From the NCBI GenBank assembly GCA_002105175.1, contig MCGE01000007.1, forward strand, positions 558,001 through 622,000: a stretch of DNA of 64,000 bases, written 5' to 3'. Positions 34,612-47,672 of this stretch are shown one piece after another. The notes below the pieces were generated by a model, which did not search any database, was not told where the DNA came from, and saw only the letters and a program-made list of their open reading frames with translations. A program made the translations under genes and the position numbers. The stretch is from Absidia repens. Lineage: Eukaryota > Mucoromycota > Mucoromycetes > Mucorales > Cunninghamellaceae. Every line of letters starts with the position of its first letter. Within the stretch, counting starts at the first letter, position 1.

Positions 34612-35329
34612 GGTTTCTTGAATTCAGAGAACTACTTATACCGACGACAAACAGTACAAAGGTTAGTGAATATAAACATGTAATTTGTTTGTATGTGAGA
34701 GTGTACATGAGATGGGATAAAATTGATATAAAACATCAAGTGGTATAAAATGAGAATTGATAAAGGATCATTTCCCAGAGATATATAAGCATAATAATGA
34801 TAATAATAATAAAAGGGGAGGAAGGGGTAGGAGGGTCGGTGATGGAAGCTGACTTTTTTTTATGAGTGTAAAAACAAATAAACACAGATATCAAAAAAAA
34901 AAAAGTGACAGGAGAAAGGGGAGGAGAATGGAATATAAAAAAGGATAGAAAAGGAACGAGGAAGGAGGAAAGACTATAAGATAGTCCAGCAGTGATAATA
35001 AAGAAGTATGTTTATATACGTATATATTTATATATAAATATTGCTTTACCTTTTGGAAATGTGATGGAAAAAAAAAAATTCGCTTACAACCGAGAAAAAA
35101 AAAATAAAGAGGGAAAAAAAATACAAGAGCGTGGTAGCCGATAAAAACCACGTCCCGTCGGACTGTGAATTCCAAGCCAAAAAAAATTTTCTGTCAATAG
35201 TTCAAAGACCAATGAAAGGACACGAATCGTTCCCCGGGTTGTCATGGATCATTAAGATTATTTCACTTTTATTAGTATTTATTTAACTATCACAAATTAA
35301 AAAGGAACGATTTCTTCCTTCTTCAATGC
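34612..35329. other. Upstream region of the Zn2Cys6 gene
   Basis: A/G-rich, with A runs (34894-34904, 35074-35082) and TA-rich sequence. Probably a long 5' leader and promoter. No gene seen. Confidence 0.4.
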
Positions 35330-35914
35330 ATTATAAGCAGAAAACGCCAAGTTGAAGCGCATCTTTATTATTTGGTCCTCCTTTTCTAACTGAGATGTCA
35401 GTCCTGGTTTTTTTTTTATTCTGACCAGACGCCAGTTTTTCATTCCCCGCTTCATTTTTTACTGCTCTTGATTGGGCCATTGTCCTCATTCGACATTTCC
35501 TTGTTTGAAATGTAATCCTGGTGACGATAGTTTTGCCACGCGAACACATCTTTTTTTTTAGCGAGCGGCAATGTCACCGTGATCGAAGGATGAGGACTAG
35601 ATTTTTTTATTAAATCGCGCTTTTTTAATGCAGATAACAAGACACAATAAAGCGGCGCCTTTGAGAGGTAGAATTGGACTCTGCCCATCGCCGAATCAAA
35701 AATGGTACCGCCCAATGTTTCCCCCACCAAAGAAAAAGTCCTCCGTGTTTGATTCCTTGTAGGCATCGTAGCAAGGAGGGAAACCTAACTTGCTAAGTTT
35801 GAACAAATGAGCGATACAACCAGAACCAAAGATTACTTGTGTAACTCGATGATAGTACTGACAACCGATGTACAGGATATCGTATTGGGATAAATACATT
35901 CGTGCATAGGACAT
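35330..35914 (-). pseudogene. Possible decayed coding fragment, unidentified
   Basis: The minus strand reads CQYYHRVTQVIFGSGCIAHL and KLSKLGFPPCYDAYKESN. It then needs one frameshift at a T run near 35740 to continue as SLVGETLGGTIFDSAMGRVQ and KAPLYCVLLSALKKRD to a stop near 35452. The composition is protein-like; no family recognised. It could be a relic of a mobile element, or a real exon with a sequence error. Confidence 0.3.
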
Positions 35915-36329
35915 TTATTATTTCTTGATTGTGAATGCGGCAAATTCCTTTTATTTTCCACCACCCTGGAGGCCGTAACTCTGGACACTTTGCGCTCCAA
36001 AATTCAAAAAAAGAATTTTACGCGGAATTTAAACCTAAAAAAAATTGATCTGCCTGAAGGTCATAGTGGGATGTTGTTGAAGTGTGATTTTTGATGAATT
36101 AAACACACACACCCGCACGCACAAAATAAAATACATTAAAGCAAAAATAACGAGTTGGATGTATACGGTATACCCAACCTATTAGATGCGATACTGGCCT
36201 TATAGTCTAGGTTGATTGATATGAACACATAAATATGAACACGTTTTATACTAAAGGAACCAGAACTGCCACCCTCTCGTTAAACCTCAGGAAGAACAAT
36301 TGGGTCATACATAAGCAAAAAAGCAGTAC
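35915..36329. other. Spacer before family A copy 6
   Basis: AT-rich. I see no gene or clear repeat. Confidence 0.4.
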
Positions 36330-37182
36330 AAAATATTCTATGGTAATGATTACGCACACAACACGACCCAGATCCATTTATATAATTGATCAAACAGGAA
36401 TGTGGTTATAATAAGACTTCCAAGAAGGAATAGTTGTAATGGGCGAACTGGAAAATAAATTTTTGACAAAACATTCATAAAACAACTATAATAGCAACAT
36501 TTTTTTACTATCTGATGGATAAGAGGATGGTTGATAAAAGGGAATATTGTATTAACGAGTATTGATAAATACTAAAACTAAAGGAGAGCGGTTTATTGTA
36601 AGCAGGGATTTAACGAGAGGATCTGTCGGAGGAAGCATGAGGGAGACTAGTATATGTGACTTGTAGAATGGTCAATATTATACTAAATGGATAATTGAAG
36701 AATGGGAGCTAATATACTGTACTGTACAAGGCATGGTAAATATTATAACAGGATATATGTTATTGAAACATAATATCGGTCATCACTAAATTGAAGGCGC
36801 ACTCGCAATAAAGCAAACAAAAAAGAAGGATCTATTGTACAAGGCATGAGAAACACAAACGGGATATTTTTTTATTACAGCACGTAAAGAGAAACGTTTT
36901 TTATTCAGATATATGGACAAACTAATATTGAGCTAAGCTAATGAAGGGTCCAAAAAGTCAACCAATGGTGCCTCTAAATCCTAGATCCAAAATGAAAGGG
37001 TTTCCCCATGCATCTTGTAATCCCTGAGCTGAAACCCCTTCTAAGCTAGTCCTGACACTAATCTAATTCCACCAAAATCTCAATGAAGTTGGATGGAGGA
37101 GAAAAATAAGAAGGAAAAAAAAGAAAAAGAAAAGAAAGGGAGCGGAAGCAAATAACGCTTTTCACGTGGGCGGGGTTTGAAC
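36330..37182 (-). repeat. Family A dispersed repeat, copy 6
   Basis: Reverse-complement partner of copy 5. Head TTCAAACCCCGCCCACGTGAA (complement, 37161-37181), stem arms at 36994-37004 and 37031-37041, and tail repeats through GTCGGAGGAAGCATGAGGG (36627). The tail runs on to a block around 36430-36500 that is shared with copies 1, 2 and 4. Confidence 0.92.
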
Positions 37183-38418
37183 AACTGGCACTCGTGGGCG
37201 ATTTACCTTTTGATGGATACAAAAAAGGAGACCATGCTTTTTTTTTTATAACAATCAACGCCATATAACATATTTAACGTTGTAGTTCTCTTCTCATAAC
37301 AAAAACCATTACCATCGAACACTGGATACATGACTGCCCTCTTTTCTTGATGCCTTTGCAGGTAAGATGGAACAATTCATCTAGTTTATAGTTTACCCCT
37401 TCACCTTCACTGTAGAATAGCTTACCTTCTTTGATTGAAATTGTTTACTTTATAACATGGTTACTCTACAACAATATAACCCGCCACCACACACTCCACA
37501 GATTATCTCGAAAAACACTTCACCTTAGGCTAGGTATTATGGTACTATTATTAGAATACATAGGTTAGTTTGATAGCCCTGGTTTATATCTACATCTGAA
37601 TAAAATACGTTTTGGTTTTTGATTGTACAAATTCTCTCATACGCTCGGTTTGTCTTATCGAATGTGTATACCCGCATTGCATAGATAGCATAAATGCATA
37701 ACACTGGGCTTCAAAAAATAGACATGAGTGGAATTTCTTGGATAGTTTTGAATGTGACCATGTTGGAGGAGGGCAAAGAATGCATAAAAAAAAAAAAAAT
37801 AGGCAGCGATGAGCGTATAAGAATATTATAATTGAAACGCACTGGAAAGTATTTAGTTGAGCTAAAAAGCAATTCTTTTCTTTTGATGATAAATGTCTTT
37901 ATTTTTTCAATTCCTCAACTCATCCGATTTCAAATACAAAAGACTTTTTTTTATAATAAAAGGAAGTTTCTTTTTACCCTCAGTATTAAATTACGAGGCT
38001 AAAATGTTTACTGTCAACTAATCAAATTGGTCTTGGCAGTATCTAGAGTAAACACGTACATACATACTAAAGACATAAATAAAAACAGCATCATCCATCA
38101 AGACGTATATACGAATTGCTTCCATCACCATTGGCAGTCTTAAATATGCGCACACACACATACACATAGACAAGTATATAATAAACACACTGTCTTTTCT
38201 GATGATCATTCTAAAACACACATACATATATGACAGACACTTTCTTCAACGTTATACATATTGCTGGAAAAAAAAGGTTTATTGTGATTGTGAGGAGTAT
38301 AAAAAGGATAAAATGGCTATATGTAAGATGGGGAGCATAAAAAAACTAACTAACAAATAACACAGGGGGAGGGGGAGTCATGATAAATTAATTGATAAAA
38401 CCACTGCCATACACCAAG
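37183..38418. other. Spacer with a family C fragment
   Basis: 37500-37640 (TTAGGCTAGGTATTATGG, then ATCTACATCTGAATAAAAT and a following block) resembles the ends of the fragments at 10140-10320 and 57200-57400. Bases 37930-38418 are the 3' flank of the E3 ligase gene with A/T-rich runs. No gene seen. Confidence 0.45.
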
Positions 38419-40402
38419 CTAAGAGCGGAAGACACGCACCACACGTGCAATACGATCACGGCAGATGGGACACTTGTTTTTTGTTTGAACTAACTAGATA
38501 TAAAATATGCATATATAGATATAGATACATCAACAGGAAGGGGCCTTTTCTTTTCAAGATGGGGGGAGGGTTTACCTTTTGACCACATTCGATACAAGCA
38601 ACCATATGACCGCAGTTCAAAAAGACACAATTCTGAGTTGCATCCAAACAAATCTTGCACATATCGTTATCATCATTATTATCATTGTCGTGACGATTGT
38701 TTGATGTCGTAGTGTTGCTATTGTGTTGCTGCTGTCGGTGATCATCCATCAATCGTTGTACACGGTGAACTAAATCCTGTTTTTCCAATTGATTTTCTTC
38801 GACGTGTACAAAGTTGTTGCGCAAGATGCATTTGAGGGTGACGATATCCATGGAGGTTGGGTCCATACCAAAATCCATCATCTCTTGAATTGTCACAATA
38901 CTACTGTTGTATAATGGTAAACTAGGTGATACAATAGATGGACGCTGCGACCTTCGCCTTATTATTTCTAAAAATCCGTTCCGTCGTCGGTGTTGTGATG
39001 ATGATTGCGAGCGATTCAAGGATAAGGGATACGGTGAAAAAAAAGATCTGTTGGATGGGACACCATGTTCGGCGTTGTTGGCATAATGTCTATGCCTGGG
39101 TCTGCTGGAAGGTGCTATGAGAGGGGCGTTTGGAGGCTGTCCGCGCAAATTGGTGGAGGGAGGCGGGAGTGGTGCTGATGGTGTGTGGCTAAGGACGCTC
39201 AAAGATGGAATTAGAGGCTGCCGTTGCGTATAAATATGAGCACTCGATGTGGACGGTTCCATTAAAAATGATGGCGGTGGTGCCGGGTATGAGTTGTTTG
39301 GGTGTTCCTCGTCATAGTTCAATGGTATTGGTGGGATGGGAAGTGGTGTCTGTTGTTGAATACGGCTCATGGTGTCTAAAATTTGCTGTCTGACGTGTGA
39401 TGAAGAGGTTGGGGGTATCGGCGTTGGTGGTGCTGGTGGTGCTGATGAAAGAAGGACAGAATGCGGATGGCATTCTGAGATTATTTGATCCAAATGTACG
39501 TGTTGTCTATGATTTGAGTCCAGGCCCGAAGGAGAAAAATGGAAGTGCCCATTCAATAAGGCCGGTGTATTGTCAAAGATGGTGACTGGTTCAACTGGAG
39601 GTCGTGTGGTGGCTGATTGTTGTATTTCATTGTCAAAGTTCAGTACATTATCATTTCTTCCTTCCAAAAGCTCGAATGACGCCTGTTGGTTTTCGTTTTC
39701 AGCTAATTGTTGTCCGGACGTATTGCATTGATAATGTGATGTTTGTCGTGATGATGCTACTTGATTGACAAATTGCTGGTCGCGAAACTTGCGGTAATAT
39801 TCTTCATTTTCATTGGTAAGTGGCTGATGGTCAATGATAATTTTTGCAAGATCCAATTTTTCAATAGATGTATGTTGGGCTGGTAGGTTGTATGATTGAA
39901 TGTATTGTTTCAACATTTTGACGGTTTCCAAATATAAAGAAGAGAAAGGCTTTTGTTGCATTTCAATGAGGACACTACATGTATCACAACAGCGCATAGC
40001 ACTGAATAGGAGATACATTATATAGGGGGATATTAGTATACCGAGCGGAAACCATTTGACAAATGATTGGTTGCACTTACGTTTCATAGCCAAACTTTTG
40101 AAGAAAATGATACCGTTGGGAGCAAAGTGAGCAAATAATATGGCCTGTAGGAGAAGTGAAGTAAGCTTATGGAGATGGTTTTATGTCGTGTGAAACTTAC
40201 CACAGTTTTTACAGTGATGCTTTGTACTAAGAAGGGTAAAGGGAGCCTGACATTCAATGCAATGGGTGGCAGCATCTCGAGATTTCAGAGGAGGGAGAGT
40301 AAACGGCCCACAATAAGCCAGGCGTGTGTGTGACGAATCCAGTTTTTTATAAATATCAAAAAGAGGGGTAGATGAAAGTAAATGAAAGAAGAATGTGCTT
40401 TG
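38419..40402 (-). CDS. FYVE-SAP-RING E3 ubiquitin ligase, rififylin/RNF34 (CARP) like; start exon not found
   Basis: Probable E3 ubiquitin ligase. Exons recognised: 40201-40402 (5' end uncertain), 40081-40144, 38576-40001, 38419-38493; together 589 codons including the stop, all phases compatible. The FYVE-type finger is HCIECQAPFTLLSTKHHCKN, CGHIICSLCSQRYHF and RCCDTC, split over three exons. Next is a SAP-like helix pair (VKMLKQYIQSYNLPA), a long disordered Pro/Ser/Gln/His-rich middle and a second SAP-like segment (TLKCILRNNFVHVEENQLEK). The RING finger is CKICLDATQNCVFLNCGHM, then CIECGQ and, in the last exon, CPICRDRIARVVRVFRS. This order is the animal CARP architecture. Upstream of 40402 there is an acceptor (TTTTTTAACAG) but no convincing start exon, so the N-terminus is open. 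Confidence 0.85.
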
Positions 40403-40440
40403 CTGTTAAAAAATTGACGAAGAAGAAGGTGGGAAAGGAT

Positions 40441-40465
40441 AAAAAAAAAAAAAAAAAAAAAAAAA
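40441..40465 (+). repeat. Poly(A) tract
   Basis: About 25 A residues directly upstream of the E3 ligase reading frame. It obscures the search for its first exon. Confidence 0.8.
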
Positions 40466-40581
40466 GGCACAATCTGGTCATGCGCGGGGTTTAAATGTGG
40501 CTAGTTCCTTTATTTATATACAAGGGAAGGGAGAGGAAGAGTAAGGTGGGGGTACTGATGTTAATGTCAAAACTACAACAG

Positions 40582-40608
40582 TATATATATATATATATAT
40601 ATATATAT
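40582..40608 (+). repeat. (TA)n microsatellite
   Basis: About 13 TA units in the short spacer between the E3 ligase and the sucrase/ferredoxin-like gene. Confidence 0.95.
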
Positions 40609-40633
40609 GTAAAAGGGAATCTAATGCTATATA

Positions 40634-41649
40634 CTACCATTCTAAAGATAAGGTCATGTATGGCTTGGTGCTTTTATCAGATCCAGCTTGAAGGACGCCC
40701 CTAACGAATTCTTGTAACACATAATCTTGACATATAGAATATCGCACAATGTTGATACAATGACATGGAGTGATGCGACCATACCAAATTGATCTCAAAC
40801 CTTGATGAGTATACAAAATGACGTTGCCGGCAAAAGCATGGCCTAAATAAAAAAAAAAATATGACAGGTTAATGATAATAATAAAAAACATGCGACGACT
40901 AACTCATGCGGCCCAGTTCCTTTACCTCCCAAATGACTAACAAGCATGGTTTGGCATTGATCTTGCAGGGAGTAGTGTAGTATTGCTTGTTGAAACGCTT
41001 GTTGCACCATAGGGCCAATTGTACCACACCTCTGATCTTTTCGCCGATGAGCACATACAAGAATCAAGTTGTTCCAAGGAGAAGGATGAAGATCAAAATC
41101 AGAAGTAGGTTGTCCAAAAATAAAATCCACAAATGCTTGAATCCGTTTGCTTGTGACATTAGAAATGATCATATTGTCCGGTAGTACCAGGATATCTATG
41201 CCTTTGGTTGAATAGGTCGATGGTAATGACGCATTAGTCACCAGTACTCTTTCCTGTTGTTGCTGTTGTTGTGTTGCACCATACAAATGAAACGTGTTTT
41301 GCGATGACCTATTCGATGACTGCAAGTTGCTTTGTTTCCTACGTTGATCAAGACAATCCATCAGGACTCCAGTAATGCCTTCATCTTCAATATGTGCCGG
41401 CCATTCTGTTTTACCAGTGAAAACAACCAGGTGAAGTATATAAGGTGTGACGGTATTGTGTAGCGAACGAGTTTGGTCAATGTTGATATGCGACGGGATC
41501 ATGTCGTGGGAATTACAGGGCAACACACATGCTTCACATTGAATAGGTACTATAGGTTCAAGTTTCTTGTCATTGACCGGAGGTAAAGAGATCTTTGGCA
41601 AAGGATCACACGTATAAAGGTTCTTAAGTTGACCTGATATCCAATCCAT
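40634..41649 (-). CDS. Sucrase/ferredoxin-like protein (AIM32/Apd1 family)
   Basis: Thioredoxin-fold [2Fe-2S] protein of the Suc_Fer-like family. Two exons, 40926-41649 and 40634-40842, give 310 residues. The diagnostic motifs are CAHRRKDQRCGTIGP and, across the intron, VSHLGGHAFAGNVILY followed by GLRSIWYGRITPC. In the yeast relatives Apd1 and Aim32 the equivalent Cys and His residues ligate the cluster. An N-terminal pair CEACVLPC fits the family. A short Gln run lies near 41260-41275. It shares strand and close spacing (111 bases) with FAM72. Precise function in fungi is poorly defined; redox or stress sensitivity is known for the yeast proteins. Confidence 0.87.
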
Positions 41650-41760
41650 GATGATCAGATTTAATAGAAAATATGTAAGAAAGGAAGAAAATAGAACTTC
41701 AATCCCCGCTGATCATCACTTTAATCATTTGCACCAGTACTTTTTATTTATAATTATCTA

Positions 41761-42564
<804 letters not shown>

Positions 42565-43302
42565 TCTTTCCCAAACTGACCAAGTGATGGACAATAACAG
42601 CTCAAAGAAAGAAAAGGAAGAAAGAAGAGAAGAAAAATGGACGAATACATTATTGAATATGCCGTTGATTTTTCTCGTTGATTTTTTTTTTTTTTATATA
42701 TGTAAAAGCAAGATGGTGAGAGCAAAACATCCACTTATATACTTCCGACCAGTCACCATTGTTAAAAATGACTTGTTTTTTTATTGTATGAATTAAGAAA
42801 TCTAAAGAGTACACCTGTTTCAGAAAGAGAAAATTGGCGCGAATCGGAGACATTTATGCCACGATCAATGGTAACAACAGACCATTGCTTCGGATAGATC
42901 TTGAATTATGTAAAATAAATACCAATAATATTATATTGTTTTGGAAGTAAATATAAATAAACTTTGCGTCCCAGTCCAAAAAAAAACACACACAGCACCG
43001 ACAATCCAGTTTTTGGCATAAACACCAAAACCCTGCGTTTTCATTGAAGTGAGCCCCTGATATTGGTACATTCACGATACCTTAAAATTGGTACCTGAAA
43101 AAAGCAAAAGAACAAGGAAGTATATTGGAATTCAAGTTTTATTAATTTAAATTACTAACTAAAGGCAAATGAAACAGGATATATAGATAAATATATAATA
43201 CAAAGGATATATGTAAGGTGAAAAAAAAATTGGGTAGAAGATGGATGAATATTAACAATACGGAAGATAAAGGGACAGGGAGAAAGTGTGATACTAACAA
43301 GA
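42565..43302. other. Spacer between FAM72 and the palmitoyltransferase
   Basis: AT-rich, A-runs near 42604-42640, T-run 42678-42693. Expected to hold the FAM72 promoter and the downstream flank of the minus-strand PFA4-like gene. No gene seen. Confidence 0.45.
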
Positions 43303-44664
43303 CTAATAATAGCTTTTACTATTTCTGCTATAACTATTGTGCGGGAGGGAAGGTCGCCTGGAATCCACCAACGTAGAGGCAGCAGAGGCAAAAGTCATGA
43401 TGGATCCTGGTGTGGTAGGTGGTTGATGAAGGGTGCTTGTTGATGCCTTGGATCGCAAATTCGACGAGTAACGCTGATGCGCAGGAGATACTTGGGTGAT
43501 ATCTTCCATTTCCAACATATCATGGTGATGGTGATATGATTCATTTGTATGTGTTGTCCAAGTTGAGTGTCTTGAGGACCGCTTGTCGTTGATTTCGTCA
43601 TCATCATAGCCTTCTTCTTCTTCTTCTTCATCTTCTTCTAAAGTCATCCTTGGAGATGCCACCGTATTGCCTTTGGTATGGAGATGCTTGATATTGATGG
43701 GAAAAGATAAACCAGACCCTTCCATCCTCCGCGGCCAAAACCATAACAATGGTTGTCTACCAAGGACAGAGTTGATATTGTTCAAAATGCCTTGATCGTA
43801 AGGGTACATCACCTAGAAAAAGAAGAGGAAAGGTCAATATATATTTCAAGTCATTATACTATGGTAAAGCTTCACTTACATCATGTACAGTTCCCATGGA
43901 TTTGAGTGTTAGGCTTTTCCCTTTTTCCCATCCTTCAATGGTGGTGGTATTAGTGGTAATGCAGTAGATATGATAGCCACTCAAAATAGCCACACCCACG
44001 ATGACGAGCACACATAATAAAAGGTTCAAAGCGATAAGGATCCATTCAGTATAAGTAGGAAGTGTAGCTGATGATGAGTTGTGTTGGACAATAGGCGTGA
44101 GGCGACATCCAAGCATTACCAGTAAGTAAATGGCGCTAATTTCAACGTACACCAAGAATCGAATAAAGTGACAATAATTTGCGAATCCAACACAATTGTT
44201 AATCCAGGGGCAGTGATGGTCCATTTTCAAAACGCATTGGCCGCAGGAGCTGCAGTGATGGCTTCGAGGAGGTTTGTAATTATTGCATGATTTACAAAAT
44301 CGAGGTGTATGTGTTGATCGTTTGACTTCTAAATGGTGTTGTTGTAAGGGAATCTATCAAGAAGAACGTAAAGCACGTTTGATTAATACATGGCTTTCTG
44401 TTTCAGCTATCTTCTCCCTCTTCCATGTTGTATATTTACCCAGTTCGGCGGCACTGTTCCAGGATCCGTTAAACACGTCAGGGCATAGTTAATATAAACC
44501 AAGATGACAAATATATTAAAAGGGATGAGAATGAGAGCTGTGTGCAAAGTAGCTCCACCAAGATAAGACCATAGAATTCCGATCTGTGACGAGTAGGCGA
44601 GAAAGGTAATGGTCAAAAGGACAAAAAGGACAATGGCTTGACCTTTTAGTTCTTGAAACTTCAT
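43303..44664 (-). CDS. PFA4: DHHC palmitoyltransferase, PFA4-like
   Basis: Integral membrane protein S-acyltransferase. Three exons (44440-44664, 43880-44353, 43303-43812) give 402 residues. Two N-terminal membrane helices ([38 protein letters not shown]) are followed by DPGTVPPNW. The cysteine-rich domain reads [20 protein letters not shown], then [20 protein letters not shown], with the DHHC catalytic motif. Two more helices follow ([38 protein letters not shown]), then a TTIEGWE-like conserved segment. The C-terminal tail is acidic ([15 protein letters not shown]) and Ser/Thr-rich. Yeast Pfa4 acts in the ER on chitin synthase Chs3; family-level identity is secure, the orthology is likely but inferred. 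Confidence 0.88.
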
Positions 44665-45655
44665 GATTCAGTAATGTGTGAAGAAATGTCAGTCGTTCTG
44701 CCTCAAGAGAAAGAAGGTACAGTTGGACAAAAAAGAAATAAAATAAAAAGAGTGGCGGGAGAGAGAGAAAAAAGAAAAGCGTGAAAGAAGAGAAAGTTGA
44801 AGTTGGTCGGTCAGTCTCCTTTATTAAAAAAAAAAACCACGACTAACCAACTCGGCTTTGTGTAACCATCAGGACAAAACAGAGGATGAACCTCGTGGCG
44901 ATGGAAAACCTGCCAATTCCTCTCTTTCAACTTTTTTTATTCATAAAGAGGTGATAGTATAAACAATAGTGCTTTTGTATTTTATTGTATTCAAAATAAC
45001 TTTTGCGTTCAATATCAAAGAGAGAAAGAGAAAGAGAAAGAAAGGAAATACATATAACGGAATCCGACGGTCAAAGATGACAGTATTGATTTCTTTCCAA
45101 TAAATTTTAATTATCATACGTTTTTTATGCGATCAAAATAATTTCCCTTTAGTATGATACATCAGTATGATACATCTAATACAATAGAGTGCAGCACTTT
45201 AAAGTATCGTACTATAGTACAATACAATGGATCACTTATCATTAGCGCCGTCTTAAAAATTCCAATATGGGTTCACACAGCACATACAATAAAAGAAAAA
45301 ATAATGGTGATGCAAGGTGGGTGGTTTCGATTACTGTACATAAATGACTATTTTACACACAGGTTGCTGCGTTTTTAATCAGCACGACATCTAGGGTGAT
45401 ACAATAAGATATTAAACCAGACACCCTGACACGAATTTTAAACTGTCAAGACAATGCATACAACATTTAAAGTTTCAGTTGAAGCGAAGATGCAATTCTG
45501 TTTGGCCGACGGGAACTGAAAATTAAAAACGATCATGTATAAATTTTCAGACGACGTGAAATAGACGCAAGACAGAGGCATTTCGCCAGAAAATTTTTTA
45601 CCGCTCTCCCATAACACTATAAACAACAATGTTGCTGTTGTTGCTGTTTATGAAT
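44665..45655. other. Upstream region of the palmitoyltransferase gene and spacer
   Basis: A short GAGAAA repeat lies at 45017-45042. A/T-rich DNA otherwise. I see no gene. Confidence 0.4.
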
Positions 45656-45865
45656 ATCCTACCTGACAACTGCTATCTAATTCGCCCACTATGATTATTT
45701 TGGCCTCGCACCTCAAGAACTGGTAGTCAGTCTTAAACTACTTACTATCAAAGATAGCCATATTTTCGCTCGATCAATCATGTAAATAAATCCAGGTCAT
45801 GTTGTGCGGTTGTGCGTGTAATAAATAACCATATAAAGCATTTTTGCGGAAATTTCTAGCTTATG
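45656..45865 (+). repeat. Family A tail fragment
   Basis: Contains CTAATTCGCCCACTATGATTA, then ATAGCCATATTTTCGCTCG, ATCAATCATGTAAATAAATCC and GGTCATGTTGTGCG. These match, in order, the outer tail of copies 4 and 6 (complements of 21440-21530 and 36355-36460). It ends where the family B repeat begins. Confidence 0.6.
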
Positions 45866-45872
45866 CATGTCC

Positions 45873-46190
45873 CCCTCGAGTTTTAAGGACTGATTGACAG
45901 TTCAAGGTCACTTGGTATGAGATCTTGCCGTATTCCTGCTCTACCATCCATATTAATTTGCGAGAACGTCCCAGCCGTGCAACCTTCACTGCTGAACTTG
46001 ATGTAGCTATCCAATTTATTCTCTTTTGTCTGTGGTATAGTAAAAAGAAAAAAAAAAAAGGTGAATTTGGAATTAACGCCAGCTGAGCCCGAGGCGGATT
46101 GCCTGAAGGTCTGATTTCATCAAAAACCATACTTCAACTATTTCCTCACTAGTAGATCAATTGCTCGTAATTGTGAGATTGAATATAAAA
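45873..46190 (+). repeat. Family B direct repeat, copy 1
   Basis: About 320 bases with a direct counterpart at 48021-48340. Shared blocks: AAGGACTGATTGACAGTTCAAGG, TCTTGCCGTATTCCTGCTCTA, GTAGCTATCCAATTTATTCT, GTGGTATA, and AACCATACTTCAAC...TCACTAGTAGATCAATTG. There is no long ORF. The two copies bracket the NOPCHAP1 and PCBD genes. Confidence 0.85.
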
Positions 46191-46329
46191 AATTGCAGCA
46201 AACCTAATACATCCGCTAGCAAAATCTTTTCTTTTTTTGGAATTTGGGGGAGCGAAGTGAGTGTCCATAATTTTCGAAGATTACTCTGACTTTGAAATTA
46301 AGGAACGACGTTTAGTGGCTTCCAATTTT

Positions 46330-46331
<2 letters not shown>

Positions 46332-46368
<37 letters not shown>
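46332..46368 (+). repeat. Poly(T) tract of about 37 bases
   Basis: Long T run about 30 bases upstream of the NOPCHAP1 start. It lies in the presumed promoter or leader. Confidence 0.85.
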
Positions 46369-46369
<1 letters not shown>

Positions 46370-46398
46370 GGCCTCTACATAAAAATAAAAACGCAAGC

Positions 46399-47090
46399 AT
46401 GGATAGAAACAAACAAACACATTCAACCGATCTACTAAATATTCCAGGAAAGAATAAAACCCTAGGTAAGCTTGTTTAATTCTAAGAAAATGGAAAAGCA
46501 AAATTGACCAATCTAATACTCATTTTGATCTATATAGCCAAACTATTATCCGATCAAAACTCAACACTACAACAACCACAGCAAGATGAAGATACAACTA
46601 TGATACCACCGCCGGAACTACGAAAGACATTCAAAATAAATCCCAACAATGACAGTAAGTATGGGTGAATAAACTGAATGAGCGATCGTCTCTCGCTGCT
46701 TGGTTAAACAATCTGCTTCCTCTTCAAACATTAGTTTTATCTCGAGTGCAATCATTTTTGCCACAACTTCAAGCTGCAAATCAACAATTAGATGCAGTAG
46801 ATCCAGCGAAACTAGATATTGAAAATGTAGATGAAGATAGTGAACAGTATATTGAAATGGTAAGCAAAAGAATAGGCTTTCACGACGAATCATGTGTGAT
46901 CCAACCTGTTTGTTTGTTTGTTTTTTTTATATAGAATCTAGGCCTTGGTGTTTATGATACGAAACCAACCACGACTACGAGTGATGACGGTGATGACGAT
47001 AATGACAGTGATGATAACGACGCGAACATTGTGATACCCAGCAGCAACAACAAAGGACCAAAACCTAGCATAGAATTTGTCGACAAATGA
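46399..47090 (+). CDS. NOPCHAP1: NOPCHAP1-like box C/D snoRNP assembly factor
   Basis: Small acidic protein related to human NOPCHAP1 (C12orf45), which links the NOP58 protein to the R2TP/Hsp90 machinery during box C/D snoRNP assembly. Four exons (46399-46465, 46538-46654, 46735-46859, 46935-47090) give 154 residues. The conserved core is LSRVQSFLPQLQAANQQL, then LDIENVDEDSEQYIEMNLGL, matching the family pattern SRVQSFLPQM-x-x-AN and NIEN. The C-terminus is Asp/Asn-rich. A PPPELRKTFKI segment precedes the core. I start at the ATG 46399; the frame is open further upstream only through the poly(T) tract. Polyadenylation signal AATAAAA near 47100. Confidence 0.85.
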
Positions 47091-47370
47091 CGGAAATCAA
47101 TAAAATAAAGTATTGGATGATCAACGATGCAGCAGTGATGGGTATTTTATTGCATCAAAGAAGGGAATATCAGTGATGTTGAAAAAAAAGGGATGGGCTT
47201 GTCTATGTCATTTAAGATTGTCAAGGCGCAGGAAGGTCATGGGGTGGAGGGGGTTTGTGGAGGTTGTGGAGGTCGTTGTTTAATGGGCATGTAAAATATA
47301 CTTTTGACTTCCGCCCTCGATTGTTTTTTCTTTTTTTGTCTACCTTTTTTTTTTATTTTTCATTCAAGGA

Positions 47371-47633
47371 ATGCCTTTTTTATTATCGCGACTGTCTTAT
47401 TCTTTACCTTCACTTACTGTCAAAAGCGTCTCACTCATGTCCACTTTATCTGAATCTCAGCGCCAAACCCTTCTCCAACCTCTGTTATCTTCTGGATGGT
47501 CTATGGTCGACAATCGAGACGCCATTACCAAAAAGTACCAATTCTCTGACTTCAACGCTGCTTTTGGCTTTATGACTCGGGTTGCTTTAAAGGCGGACAA
47601 AATGAACCATCACCCTGAATGGTCAAATGTAAG

Positions 47634-47672
<39 letters not shown>

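Noticed and set aside
34891..35175. Minus-strand hydrophobic ORF upstream of the Zn2Cys6 gene
   Set aside because: Phe/Leu runs come from A/G-rich leader sequence; no start context or homology.
42650..43075. Minus-strand ORFs between FAM72 and the palmitoyltransferase
   Set aside because: Composition is random AT-rich translation; no start context and no domain.
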